DNA from: Bacteroides sp.
GTDB lineage: Bacteria > Bacteroidota > Bacteroidia > Bacteroidales > Muribaculaceae
Assembly (NCBI GenBank): GCA_014802105.1
Contig: JAAVCX010000025.1
Coordinates: 20,609-84,608, forward strand
DNA: 64,000 nt
Reading direction: 5' to 3'
The notes beneath the pieces were generated by a model. It saw nothing but the letters and a program-made list of their open reading frames with translations, was not told the origin of the DNA and did no database searches. The stretch's first letter is position 1. Each line of letters begins with the position of its first letter. Positions 1 to 8,675 of this stretch are shown here, one piece after another. The translations under genes and the position numbers were made by a program.

Positions 1-550
1 CTACCGTGAACAGGTATCTGACGTCATACCATGCCTGGAGCAGCACGCTGAGTATGCCACGCGCTTTGGTGCCGGCCGGGGCGGCAAGACGCTCGGCCAC
101 CTCTTTCTGCAACATTCCCGAGCAGACCGTCACCTGGTCGCGGTAGTCAAGGATGTGAAAGAATATCTGGGAGGATATGTTGTAGGGGTAATTGCCTATG
201 ACGCAGAATTTCTGTCCCTCGGGATAGACTTCGGCCAGGTCGAGACGCAGGAAATCGCCTTCGATGATACGTCCTTTCAGATCGGGATAATGGCGGTTGA
301 GGTAATCGATACTCTCGGTATCTATCTCGGCCACACGCACATCGTGGCTCTGCTCCAGAAGATATTTGGTGAGCACGCCCATGCCGGGCCCTACCTCAAG
401 CACGGGCAGACCGCGCCAGGGCTCAAGGGTGGCGGCTATGCGCTCGGCCACACTCTCGTCAGTGAGAAAATGCTGTCCCAATGCCTTTTTGGGCTTCACG
501 TCGCCTGGCTGGCGACGGGGACTGCGCTGTGGATTGTCTCGTCTTTTCAT
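1..550 (-). CDS. rsmA: 16S rRNA dimethyladenosine transferase RsmA/KsgA, C-terminus cut by the window edge
   Basis: Dimethylates the two adjacent adenosines near the 3' end of 16S rRNA using S-adenosylmethionine, a late step of small-subunit assembly. Translating the minus strand from the ATG at 550 gives 183 codons with the family's start pattern KKALGQHFLTD, SAM-binding motif I (LEVGPGMGVLT), the acidic residue of motif II (VAEIDTES) and the catalytic NYPYNISS motif IV. The usual length is about 260-275 residues, so roughly the last third lies outside the window. The first 20 residues are rich in Arg and Lys, as often seen in this family. A Bacteroidetes promoter lies about 20 bases upstream. 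The identification is firm; only the missing end limits the entry. Confidence 0.96.
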   Translation of the reverse strand, partial: MKRRDNPQRSPRRQPGDVKPKKALGQHFLTDESVAERIAATLEPWRGLPVLEVGPGMGVLTKYLLEQSHDVRVAEIDTESIDYLNRHYPDLKGRIIEGDFLRLDLAEVYPEGQKFCVIGNYPYNISSQIFFHILDYRDQVTVCSGMLQKEVAERLAAPAGTKARGILSVLLQAWYDVRYLFTV

Positions 551-568
551 CGGGGGCTATACTTACTG

Positions 569-600
569 CAAAGGTAGGAGTATTTTGCCAAAAAGACAAA
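569..600 (-). promoter_or_regulatory. Bacteroidetes-type promoter of rsmA
   Basis: On the minus strand there is TTTG, 20 bases, then TACCTTTG. This matches the Bacteroidetes sigma-ABfr pattern TTTG-N19-21-TAnnTTTG exactly. The predicted start of transcription lies around 562, leaving a leader of about 12 bases before the rsmA ATG. Confidence 0.75.
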
Positions 601-684
601 TAATGTATCTTGCCGTTCCCGATAGGAGTGATTGTTGAATGAAATGATTTTCTCTCGGCGGCTTTTTAATTTAGGCCGGCTGAC

Positions 685-715
685 TTTTATGACTGATGGA
701 TTTTTGATACATTTG
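685..715 (+). promoter_or_regulatory. Probable promoter of the acyltransferase gene
   Basis: TACATTTG at 708-715 matches the -7 box TAnnTTTG exactly. The -33 box is weaker (TTTT, 19 bases upstream). The predicted transcript starts near 722, about 28 bases before the ATG at 750. Confidence 0.5.
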
Positions 716-749
716 CATCTCATATATCGATAAGTTGATCTTAACTCTT

Positions 750-1769
750 ATGAAACACCCTCTGAATGTAAATGGCAGAATACTGGTTTTTGATATAATA
801 AAACTCTTTGCGATATATCTTGTGATCTGGGGCCACTGCATACAGCATTTGCAGAACTATCTTTTTGACCCTTGGGACAATCCCTTGTATCGGTGGATCT
901 CGTCGTTTCACATGCCTTTGTTTATGATGATTTCGGGTTTCTTCAGCGCAAGAATAGGCCTTTCATTCAAGGAGTATGCCATGAAGAAATTCAGGCAGTT
1001 GGTCTTGCCGGCATTGACTTTCGGAGTAGTGTTTGTAATCTCCTGGCATTTTGCCACAGGTGGTGGAGTCCTGGCTCAATATGTGAAATGCTACTGGTTT
1101 CTCAAAAGTGCTTTTATATGTTCAATACTCTATTTTATCGCCGAAAAGTGTGGAAATAAGGTATTGGGATATGTCCTGACTCTTTTTATAAGTCTCTTTG
1201 TCACTTCTTATTCGGTAAACTGGATGTATCCTTCGTTTCTGATGGGAGTTACGCTTTGTCGACATAAGGAGTGGCTTATGAACCACTCTTTCAGGATCTT
1301 TGTCGTGACCGGTATCATTTTCGCGGCAATGTTCTCGATCTGGGATATGGATATGGCGAAAGATGCTGTCTTGAAATGGTTCAGCTATTTCCTGTCAGAT
1401 TCAGCGGGCTCGCTATCCCGCGGTCTCTATTGCTTTTTCTTCAAGGTTGTGATGGGCATTGCAGGAGGATTGTCTGTAATCTCACTCTTCTTAGTTCTCT
1501 CACTGAAGATGACTGTCAATCGATTTGGAGTGCTGATGGGTAAATGGGGGACTATGACGTTAGGTATATATTTGTGTCAGGCTTTAGTTCTGGAGCATTG
1601 GATGATGACAACAATAGATCTGTCGGGGATGGAGTATTATATGTTCAACTATCTGGTCTCTCCTTTAATCTCGATAGGGGTTCTCGTTGTGTGTGTCTTT
1701 CTGACAGAGCTGTTGAAGTCTGGCAGATGGCTCTCATTTATTTTCCTTGGAGTCCCGATGAATAAGTAA
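750..1769 (+). CDS. Acyltransferase 3 family membrane protein
   Basis: A 339-residue integral membrane protein of the acyltransferase 3 (OafA/WecH) family. These enzymes usually transfer O-acetyl or other acyl groups to surface sugars or small molecules at the inner membrane. The N-terminal ILVFDIIKLFAIYLVIWGHC has the typical first helix ending in the conserved His of the family, and about ten hydrophobic segments follow, including an FHMPLFMMISGFF segment. An upstream in-frame TTG at 735 exists, but the ATG at 750 gives the better N-terminus. The gene is clearly AT-richer than its neighbours and stands alone, so it may have been acquired. A short inverted-repeat element overlaps its stop codon. 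The substrate cannot be read from the sequence. Confidence 0.85.
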   Translation: MKHPLNVNGRILVFDIIKLFAIYLVIWGHCIQHLQNYLFDPWDNPLYRWISSFHMPLFMMISGFFSARIGLSFKEYAMKKFRQLVLPALTFGVVFVISWHFATGGGVLAQYVKCYWFLKSAFICSILYFIAEKCGNKVLGYVLTLFISLFVTSYSVNWMYPSFLMGVTLCRHKEWLMNHSFRIFVVTGIIFAAMFSIWDMDMAKDAVLKWFSYFLSDSAGSLSRGLYCFFFKVVMGIAGGLSVISLFLVLSLKMTVNRFGVLMGKWGTMTLGIYLCQALVLEHWMMTTIDLSGMEYYMFNYLVSPLISIGVLVVCVFLTELLKSGRWLSFIFLGVPMNK

Positions 1770-1828
1770 CTCTTAAAAATTAAACGTCAAAATGTTTTAT
1801 AGTATAAATTAATTTTCAAGAGTTACTT
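1764..1828. repeat. Short inverted-repeat (MITE-like) element, copy 1
   Basis: A 65-base element whose ends are imperfect inverted repeats of about 20 bases (AAGTAACTCTTAAAAATTAA at the left, its complement with one change at 1809-1828). It overlaps the acyltransferase stop codon. The same ends and flanking bases recur at 15249-15447, where about 134 extra bases are present between them. Both copies are flanked by TA, as expected of elements inserting at TA. It could alternatively act as a hairpin terminator for the acyltransferase gene. Confidence 0.7.
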
Positions 1829-1842
1829 AAAAGAATTAAAAG

Positions 1843-2838
1843 TTATTTCGCTATCGGGAAGCCGGGGGTGACGAGTGTCGTGTCGGCGGTGACGAGAAGG
1901 GCCTGAACCTCAGGGATGGACGAGATCATCGAGAGAGCCTCGCGCGCACTCATGGCCATGCAGGAGGTGGCCAGCGCGTCGGCCATCATGCACGAGGGGG
2001 CTATGACTGTCGCCGAGAGCAGATCGGTGGGAGCCGGGCGTCCTGTGACGGGAGAGATCGTGTGCCACACTTTTCCGGCAACTGTCTGTCGATAGTTGCG
2101 GTAATTACCCGAGGTAGCCACTCCACAGTCGGTGATCCCGATCACGGCCATGCTGCTATGCACTATAGTGCTGTCGTTTTCAACCGGGGCATCGATCATG
2201 ATTCTCCAGGCTTTCCCCCGGGGAGATTTACCGCTTGCAGCGATCTCTCCACCTATCTCTACGAGATAGTTCTCCACGCCGTTGCGTCTGAGAGCCTCCC
2301 CGACCATATCACATCCATAACCCTTGGTGATTGCTGAGAAGTTAAACTCGGTCTGGTCGCTTTTGCGTATGATACGGCCCTGGTTGTCGAGGCTACATTC
2401 TCCGATACCTACCGTCGACAGCAACGAGTCAATCGACTCGGCCGAAGGGTCTCCGCTGCCCGAGCGGTATCCAAATCCCCACAGATTGATCAACGGTGCC
2501 ACCGTCGGGTCAAAGGCTCCGTGGCTCAGCCGGTTTATCTCGAGCGAGGCCTCAAATACGTGTCTCAGATGTCGGTCGGCTCTGGCCGAGGTGTCGCCAC
2601 GGTTGACGGCCGAGATGAGCGATCCCTCGGCAAAGGGACTGAGCGACAGCTCGACGCTCTTCATGGCGTTGAGGATAGTGTCGCGCAGATCGCGGTCGGC
2701 CATGTAGGTGATGCGATAGGTAGTGTTCCACACTCCCCCCTCACAGGTGAGATAGCTTTCGCTACGGTTGCATCCGGCGAGCGTCAGGGCCAGCGCGACG
2801 ATTATCGTCAATGTGTATATGGTCTGCCTTGGTTTCAT
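1843..2838 (-). CDS. apbE: FAD:protein FMN transferase ApbE, lipoprotein
   Basis: Attaches FMN covalently to threonine residues of target proteins such as the RnfD/RnfG and NqrB/NqrC subunits, using FAD as donor on the outer face of the inner membrane. The 331-residue product starts with a lipoprotein signal peptide ending in a LAGC lipobox (Cys at about 23). It carries the ApbE landmarks FSAITKGYGCDMV, EIGGEIAASGKSPRGKAW, a HTISPVTGRPA segment, and a C-terminal metal-binding region (SCMMADALATSCMAM). The family is usually 320-350 residues. It stands alone here, though an rnfB-rnfC pair lies about 8 kb away. A match to the -7 box (TATTTTTG on the minus strand, 2856-2863) lies just upstream. 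Confidence 0.93.
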   Translation of the reverse strand: MKPRQTIYTLTIIVALALTLAGCNRSESYLTCEGGVWNTTYRITYMADRDLRDTILNAMKSVELSLSPFAEGSLISAVNRGDTSARADRHLRHVFEASLEINRLSHGAFDPTVAPLINLWGFGYRSGSGDPSAESIDSLLSTVGIGECSLDNQGRIIRKSDQTEFNFSAITKGYGCDMVGEALRRNGVENYLVEIGGEIAASGKSPRGKAWRIMIDAPVENDSTIVHSSMAVIGITDCGVATSGNYRNYRQTVAGKVWHTISPVTGRPAPTDLLSATVIAPSCMMADALATSCMAMSAREALSMISSIPEVQALLVTADTTLVTPGFPIAK

Positions 2839-2968
2839 GAGCCTTGATTTTTGTGCAAAAATAGTGAAATAATTGCTAAAATGACGTATTTTTGTGACTG
2901 CACGTTTATCAGCAGATCGTTATTAATAAGGATCAGATCATATTCAGCAACCTATAAATAACAGTATA

Positions 2969-3535
2969 ATGACAAAAGCATACGTATTTCTTGCCGAGGG
3001 CTTCGAGGAGATCGAGGCTCTCACTCCGGTCGACATTCTTCGTCGCGGTGGTGTCGATGTCAAGTTTGTAGCTATCGGTGACTCGCTTCAGGTCACCGGC
3101 GCAAACGGTATTACAATTATGGCCGATATGACATTTGATGCAGGTGTCATTGAGGGGGCTGATCTGCTGGTGTGTCCCGGCGGTATGCCCGGAGCTTCCA
3201 ATCTGGCTGCCTGTGAACCTCTTGGGGCCCTCCTCAGGAGTCAGGCCGCGAGTGGGCGTCTGGTAGCGGCTATCTGTGCGGCTCCGGCTGTCACTCTCGC
3301 TCCTCTCGGTATTCTCGAGGGCAAGAACGCCACCTGCTATCCCGGCTTTGAGGATCTGCTTGAGTCAAACGGAGCCTGCCACAAAGCTGAGAGAGTGGTG
3401 CGTGACGGTAATATCATCACTGCCAACGGGCCCTCATCGGCTTTCCCCTTCGCGCTGGCGCTCGTCGATGCGCTTTGCGGCTCTGAGGTCGAACAGCAGA
3501 TCGCCGTGGGCACCCTTCAGCGTTTTCCAGCCTGA
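2969..3535 (+). CDS. DJ-1/PfpI (ThiJ/YajL) family protein
   Basis: A 188-residue protein of the DJ-1/PfpI superfamily, full length for the YajL/DJ-1 branch. The family is linked to oxidative-stress protection, glyoxalase or deglycase-like chemistry. The conserved glutamate is in GFEEIEA (E16) and the nucleophilic cysteine in AAICAAPAV (C103), on the nucleophile elbow between a strand and a helix. CPGGMPGASNL is the usual glycine-rich loop. The next gene, 67 bases downstream in the same direction, is a thioredoxin, which fits a redox context. The exact substrate is uncertain, as for the whole family. A TATTTTTG -7 box lies at 2887-2894, without a good -33 box. Confidence 0.9.
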   Translation: MTKAYVFLAEGFEEIEALTPVDILRRGGVDVKFVAIGDSLQVTGANGITIMADMTFDAGVIEGADLLVCPGGMPGASNLAACEPLGALLRSQAASGRLVAAICAAPAVTLAPLGILEGKNATCYPGFEDLLESNGACHKAERVVRDGNIITANGPSSAFPFALALVDALCGSEVEQQIAVGTLQRFPA

Positions 3536-3602
3536 GTGTCGGTGAACTTTAAGGTCGCCCGCGGTGTTTTAGAGTCGTAAGTAAAACCAAAACTCTCCAA
3601 TT

Positions 3603-3911
3603 ATGAGCGATTTTAAAGATATTATCAACAGCAGTAAGCCGACTCTCGTCGACTTCTTTGCAACCTGGTGTGGCCCGTGCAAGATGCAGGCTCCTATTCT
3701 TGAGACTCTCAAGCAGAAAGTAGGCGATAGCGCTACCATTCTGAAAATCGATGTGGATGCCAATCAGGCCCTTGCCGCCGAGTATCAGGTGCGCAGTGTC
3801 CCGACTATCATTATCTTCAAGAACGGTGAGCCCCAGTGGCGTGCCTCGGGTCTCCAGCAGCTCGAAGTGCTTGAAGAGAAAATCAAGATTCAGCTCGAGC
3901 CCGGCAAGTAG
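3603..3911 (+). CDS. trxA: Thioredoxin
   Basis: A 102-residue cytosolic thioredoxin, which reduces protein disulfides. The active site is WCGPC (residues 22-26), the cis-proline loop is VPTI (about residues 71-74), and the [14 protein letters not shown] context and short length match classic TrxA. There is no signal peptide. It follows the DJ-1-like gene by 67 bases and may share its transcript. A hairpin that works in both directions separates it from miaA on the other strand. Confidence 0.95.
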   Translation: MSDFKDIINSSKPTLVDFFATWCGPCKMQAPILETLKQKVGDSATILKIDVDANQALAAEYQVRSVPTIIIFKNGEPQWRASGLQQLEVLEEKIKIQLEPGK

Positions 3912-3933
3912 TCGGTCTTGATAAAGATTTGTT

Positions 3934-3973
3934 CAACAGCCCTCCACGGTAGAAATATCGTAGAGGGCTGTTG
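3934..3973. terminator. Bidirectional hairpin between trxA and miaA
   Basis: A perfect 11-base stem (CAACAGCCCTC at 3934-3944 and GAGGGCTGTTG at 3963-3973) with an 18-base loop lies between two converging genes. There is no strong T run on the plus side. Its position between convergent genes supports a terminator for both. Confidence 0.65.
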
Positions 3974-3988
3974 TCGTATGGTAGATTT

Positions 3989-4921
3989 TCATGAAGCCCG
4001 GCCGTCAGTCAGCAGGTCTATTACCGCTTCGTTAAACTCGTCGTCGCCCATAGTCGAAGGGAGCCAGTGGATCGGTAGTCCCGTGCGCCGTTCCATGCCG
4101 CGAAACCATGTCATCTGTCTCTTGGCAAACTGGTGGATGGCTATCTCGAGCTGAGAGGTCATTTCCGAGAGCGACAGCCGTCCTGTGAGATAGAGGGTGA
4201 GATACTTGTATTCCAAGCCGTAATAGATGAGATCGTCGGGCGCAACACCACTCTCGAGCAGACGAGCCACTTCATCGATCATTCCGGCCTCAAGTCGGGA
4301 GGTCAGACGTTGGGAAATGCGTCGTCGGCGGGTGTCACGGTCTACCTCTACGCCTATCACGAGCGCGTCGGTGAGCGGATGAGGCTTGGCTTCGACGGCC
4401 GCTTCAGGGTGTTGCAGGTAGTAGGTCTGTATCTCGATAGCGCGTATAGCACGCTGGACGGTGTCGACATCGGTCGTGTTGTGCAGACTCTTCATCGCGG
4501 CCAGTCGCTCGGTGAGCTGTTGGAGTGTCAGACCTCTGAGGCTGGCTCTCAGCTCGGGATTTTCGGGCACCTCTGGCAGGCTCAGGCCCTTGAGCACGCT
4601 CTCGACATAGAGGCCCGTGCCGCCGCAGAGTATCGGCCGGTGTCCGCGACTCACGATTTTCCCGTAGGCTGACCGATAGTCGCGCAGATACTCATAGAGA
4701 TTGTATTTGTAGCCGGCCGGACATATATCTATGAGGTGTACCGGCGTGTCGCCATATTCCTCCATGTCTTTGCCGGTGCCGAGATCCATGTCGCGGTACA
4801 CCTGCCGCGAGTCGGCACTGATGATTTCTCCGTCAAGCCGCCGGGCCAGACTGACTGCGCGCCGGGTCTTGCCCGACGCGGTGGGGCCGGTCACTACTAT
4901 GAGTCGCGAGGATGATTCCAT
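3989..4921 (-). CDS. miaA: tRNA dimethylallyltransferase MiaA
   Basis: Transfers a dimethylallyl group to N6 of A37 in tRNAs that read UNN codons. The 310-residue protein has the P-loop VVTGPTASGKT (residues 8-18), the substrate-binding SADSRQVYRDMDLGTGK and the HLIDICPAGYKYNLYEY and GGTGLYVESV segments typical of the family. Length is normal. It is the last gene of a minus-strand group with the membrane protein gene (24 bases upstream) and probably the S9 peptidase gene. Bacteroidales often carry more than one MiaA, so another copy may exist elsewhere. Confidence 0.95.
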   Translation of the reverse strand: MESSSRLIVVTGPTASGKTRRAVSLARRLDGEIISADSRQVYRDMDLGTGKDMEEYGDTPVHLIDICPAGYKYNLYEYLRDYRSAYGKIVSRGHRPILCGGTGLYVESVLKGLSLPEVPENPELRASLRGLTLQQLTERLAAMKSLHNTTDVDTVQRAIRAIEIQTYYLQHPEAAVEAKPHPLTDALVIGVEVDRDTRRRRISQRLTSRLEAGMIDEVARLLESGVAPDDLIYYGLEYKYLTLYLTGRLSLSEMTSQLEIAIHQFAKRQMTWFRGMERRTGLPIHWLPSTMGDDEFNEAVIDLLTDGRAS

Positions 4922-4945
4922 TATGCCGGGGCGAAATAGCCGGGA

Positions 4946-6301
4946 TTATCGCGAGGCGAGGGCCAGGCGGTTGAACATGCGGCGTAGTCGCCAGAAGGGC
5001 CGGTCTTCGTTGAAGCGCGACACTGTCAGCCAATGGGGTGAGTTGAAATCCACATCCCAGTCACAGATGCCTTCGAGTCGGAACAGCGGTCGGTAGTTCT
5101 TGATCTTATAGAGGCGTCGTCCCTCGCGGTCGTAGGTCTTCCAGGCCATTGCCACGGTGTAGATACGATAGATCTCGGCGGCGAGCATGGGCGTGAGTTC
5201 GCGGTTCTGGTAGAGGCTTGTGAACTGCGGGAGGTTAAACCACCGGCCCGACAGAGCGGTCGACGCTATGAGTGCCGGATCAGAGGGAGTGCAGACGTAA
5301 TGATAGGTCGTGCGTCCCGAGAGGATCTCGCGCGACGAATAGAGGAACCTCATGGTAAAATCGGAGGGTCTCAGGTCGGAGAGTTTTGCAAATATTTCGG
5401 AGGCACGGCCGAGCGGCAGATTTTTTTCGTAGGGAAGGCCGAAAGCCGCCGGGGTGTCAAACTCAACATGAGGTATCTCGCCCTCGGCTGTCTTGGCCGG
5501 AAGGTCATCGAGGTCGTCGGTGCGCGAGAGGAAGATGCTGTTGCCATGAATGATGAGTATGCGCAGCGAGATCGACGACGGGTGAGTGTCCGCGCCGGCC
5601 TCGCCGCTATCCTCGAAGTGTTCTGACCACAGGGTGAAACAGCGTGCTCCCATATAAAATATCGAGACGACATAGAGCACCACAGGTACCCAGCCAAACA
5701 CAAACCGGTCGGGGATATTGATGTTGATGTTGACATACCACACTAAGTAGTAAATCCAGGTGAACAGCGTGAGCACCAGCGATATGCTCATCAGGAATGT
5801 GAGCTGATAACGACCCTCGCGTGTCACCATCTCTCCGAGCGGCCCACGCTCAGACATGGGGCCATACTCCACTATGCAACGGCGGCACACACCATACTTG
5901 GGCCCGCGTATCAAGGCCCAGATGGTCAGCACCAGCACTACGGGCGAGATGATCAGCGCGGTCACGTAGGGGATTGCGGGATTGATCGTGGTGAGATCGA
6001 TAAAGTAGTTGGACCATCCGTGGCGGTGGAACATGCTGACGATACCCATGATGAATGCCGACACCAGGAGGCCTCTGATCGAGATGGAGAGGATCAGAGG
6101 GCACGCTACCGAGAAGCTTCTGAAGGAGGAGCGTTCAAACATCAGGAGCGCGATGGCAAGCACTATACACACTATCGGGATATAGACAGCCGGCAGGTAG
6201 ACGCTGAGGACATTGGGGATAAACAGCGCTCCTTCGGCGATGAGCCATTTCAGCCACAGGCTGAAGATGGCCGCCTCTTGTGTTGTATTTCTGTCGGACA
6301 T
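4946..6301 (-). CDS. Six-helix membrane protein with a soluble C-terminal half, function unknown
   Basis: A 451-residue protein I do not recognise. The first half (to about residue 225) holds roughly six hydrophobic segments, among them a LPAVYIPIVCIVLAIALLMF helix. Between helices four and five sits a CRRCIVEYGP segment with two closely spaced cysteines. The second half, about 220 residues, is soluble with no recognisable catalytic motif; it includes LRILIIHGNSIFLSR. There is no cleavable signal peptide. It lies between miaA (24 bases downstream) and the S9 peptidase gene (61 bases upstream) in the same direction, so the three may be co-transcribed. Annotate as a hypothetical membrane protein. 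Confidence 0.7.
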   Translation of the reverse strand: MSDRNTTQEAAIFSLWLKWLIAEGALFIPNVLSVYLPAVYIPIVCIVLAIALLMFERSSFRSFSVACPLILSISIRGLLVSAFIMGIVSMFHRHGWSNYFIDLTTINPAIPYVTALIISPVVLVLTIWALIRGPKYGVCRRCIVEYGPMSERGPLGEMVTREGRYQLTFLMSISLVLTLFTWIYYLVWYVNININIPDRFVFGWVPVVLYVVSIFYMGARCFTLWSEHFEDSGEAGADTHPSSISLRILIIHGNSIFLSRTDDLDDLPAKTAEGEIPHVEFDTPAAFGLPYEKNLPLGRASEIFAKLSDLRPSDFTMRFLYSSREILSGRTTYHYVCTPSDPALIASTALSGRWFNLPQFTSLYQNRELTPMLAAEIYRIYTVAMAWKTYDREGRRLYKIKNYRPLFRLEGICDWDVDFNSPHWLTVSRFNEDRPFWRLRRMFNRLALASR

Positions 6302-6362
6302 GGGCGTTAGAGAGGTGTGGGGTGAAGGATAAGGATAGGGTTCCGGTAGTTCAGTGGCTGAT

Positions 6363-8573
6363 TTACATGTTCTTGTCGAAATAGTCGAGCATACGCGAGT
6401 AGACGTTCAGGCGGGCTCCACAACCATAGATGCTGTGATTCATGTTAGGGTAGAGGAACATGTCGCAGAAGCGTCCTTCAGACTGAATAACGGAGACATA
6501 CTGGAGAGTGTTCATGAGATGGACATTATCGTCGGCGGTGCCGTGCATGAGCAGCAGGGGAATGTCCATAGCTTTGGCATGGCTCATCGGCGACGACTCG
6601 TCATAACCGAGGGTGTTCTCGCCGGGAGTGAGCATATAGCGCTCGGAGTAGACGGTGTCGTAGTACCGCCATGAGGTGACGGGTGCTATGGCCACCGCGC
6701 AGGCAAACGGATTGGCTCCGCCGTCGTCGGCCGAGATAGCCATGAGGGTTTCATAGCCACCGTAGCTCCAGCCGGTGATGCCTATGCGCGAGGGATCGAC
6801 AAAGCTCTGGCCTGCAAGCCATCGGGCGGCGCCGCGCAGGTCGATGCTCTCGTAGTGGCCGAGGTTGCGGTAGGTCACGGTCTCCCATTGACGCCCCTTG
6901 CCTCCGGTGCCGCGTGGATCGACACAGAGCACCACGTAGCCCTTGAGGGCTGCATACTGTGTCCAGTCGACTTTCCAGCGGTCTACCACCTCCTGAGAGC
7001 CGGGGCCGCTATACTGGGTGATGATTGCCGGGCAACGGCCGTTGGCCTTGGGCGGAAGTATCAGATAGGCGTTCATGGTGACGCCGTCGACAGTGGTAAT
7101 GGTGGTAAACTCGGGTTTGGGAGCCGAGGCATATTTCTCGGCAAGTCCCTCGTTGCTTTCCATTACTCTGACTTTCTTGTCGCCGCGCGAGGCATAGAGC
7201 GTGACCACGGGGGGAGTGGTAGAGTTGCTGTAATTCACGGCATAATGGTCGAGCGAGGGGGTGAACCAGGCCGAGGCCGTGCCGTTGTCGGGGGTGAGAC
7301 GGGTGATATTGCCTTTGGCGTCGACACGCACGAGCACACTGTTGATCGATCCGGAGATGTTGGTCAGGAAATAAGAGTTGCCCTTGGGGTCGGTGCCGTA
7401 GTAGTCCTTGACATCCCAGTTGCCCGAAGTGAGGGTGCTGACCGGCTGACCCTCGTAGCTGTAAAGGTAAGCATGGGTGAAGCCGCTGCGGGCCGAGAGG
7501 ATCATGAAGCCGTTGGGCAGATAGGTGATGTTCTCATAGGTGCAGGTCTCGAGCCAGGCATCGCTCTTTTCGGTAAACAGCGACTTGGCCACTCCCGAGC
7601 GTGGATTGACGGCAAAGATCTCCATCGAGCTCTGGGCCCGGTCGAGGGTAGTGACCAGCAGGCGTCCCGAGGGATCCTGACCGAAGCTGATGCGGGGTAT
7701 ATACTCCAGGTCACGTCGGGGAATTTCGAGCTCGCTGTTGCGTCGTGTCTCGACGTTGTAGGCATGGACGGTGACTACCGAGTTGGGCTCCCCTGCCACA
7801 GGATACTTATAATTGAAGTTGCCCGGATAGAGAGCATATTGAGTCATGGGCTGACAGGTGCCCTCATAGAGCTTGAAGGAATAGACCGGCACCCGGCTCT
7901 CATCATATTTGAGATAGCAGAGAGTAGCGTTGTCGTTTGACCATGCCATGGAGCAGCTTGTGGAAAACTCCTCTTCATACACCCAGTCGGGCACGCCGTT
8001 TATGATCGAGTTGATGGCTCCGTCGGTGGTCACGGCTACTTCCGTGCCATAGTCGAGTTTCTTGAGATAGATGTTATTGTCGGCCGGCGACACGAAAGCC
8101 ACCATGCGTCCGTCGGGCGAGAAGACCGGTGAACGCTGGGACTGATGGGTCTCAGAGAGAGGGGTGAGTATACGGGTGCGCAGTTCGTATATGTAGTAAG
8201 TCGCTGAGGTCGACCGGCGATAGATCGGGGTGGTGCCTGTGGCTACGAGCAGTTTGGTGCCGTCGGGGCTGAGGGTGTAGCTGTCGATTTTGCCGATAGT
8301 GTTCTCTCGGGTATGAGTCACGTCCAGGAGTGTCTCTACTTCGGCGCCGGTGACGAGATTGTAGCTCACCACCCGTTTGTGGTCATCAGAGAGTTTCAGG
8401 CATGAAAGACCGTCGGCGGTGAAGTCGGGACGGCTTACTCCACGTGCGATATTGGCTGGATAGACGTAAGGAGCCATCTCGCTGAACTCGTTGATGTTGA
8501 CGTGTGAGCGGGCTTGTGCCGGGGCTATTGACGCGAGCAGGGTGGCTATGGCTGTGAAGATATATCGTTTCAT
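6363..8573 (-). CDS. Dipeptidyl peptidase IV family (S9B) serine peptidase
   Basis: A 736-residue secreted or periplasmic exopeptidase that should release N-terminal dipeptides, usually Xaa-Pro, from peptides. A signal peptide ends near residue 20 (IAPAQA). A beta-propeller follows, with the DPP4 signature DWVYEEEFS at about 196-204; its Glu pair holds the substrate amino terminus. The C-terminal alpha/beta hydrolase domain has the nucleophile in GWSYGGY (S603), the acid in GTADDNVH (D681 or D682) and the histidine in NMNHSIYG (H713). Length and motif order match Bacteroidales DPP4 enzymes used in peptide scavenging. It reads the same way as the membrane protein gene and miaA. A G-rich plus-strand run lies in its upstream region. 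Confidence 0.94.
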   Translation of the reverse strand: MKRYIFTAIATLLASIAPAQARSHVNINEFSEMAPYVYPANIARGVSRPDFTADGLSCLKLSDDHKRVVSYNLVTGAEVETLLDVTHTRENTIGKIDSYTLSPDGTKLLVATGTTPIYRRSTSATYYIYELRTRILTPLSETHQSQRSPVFSPDGRMVAFVSPADNNIYLKKLDYGTEVAVTTDGAINSIINGVPDWVYEEEFSTSCSMAWSNDNATLCYLKYDESRVPVYSFKLYEGTCQPMTQYALYPGNFNYKYPVAGEPNSVVTVHAYNVETRRNSELEIPRRDLEYIPRISFGQDPSGRLLVTTLDRAQSSMEIFAVNPRSGVAKSLFTEKSDAWLETCTYENITYLPNGFMILSARSGFTHAYLYSYEGQPVSTLTSGNWDVKDYYGTDPKGNSYFLTNISGSINSVLVRVDAKGNITRLTPDNGTASAWFTPSLDHYAVNYSNSTTPPVVTLYASRGDKKVRVMESNEGLAEKYASAPKPEFTTITTVDGVTMNAYLILPPKANGRCPAIITQYSGPGSQEVVDRWKVDWTQYAALKGYVVLCVDPRGTGGKGRQWETVTYRNLGHYESIDLRGAARWLAGQSFVDPSRIGITGWSYGGYETLMAISADDGGANPFACAVAIAPVTSWRYYDTVYSERYMLTPGENTLGYDESSPMSHAKAMDIPLLLMHGTADDNVHLMNTLQYVSVIQSEGRFCDMFLYPNMNHSIYGCGARLNVYSRMLDYFDKNM

Positions 8574-8675
8574 TGCTGAGAGGGCCGTGAAGCCGATTGG
8601 GATTTTTGATCGTTTGGTGAGAGGGACATTTTGTCCCGCGGGGGAGGGGGAGGGGGTAGGTAAGCGTGCCGGGTC

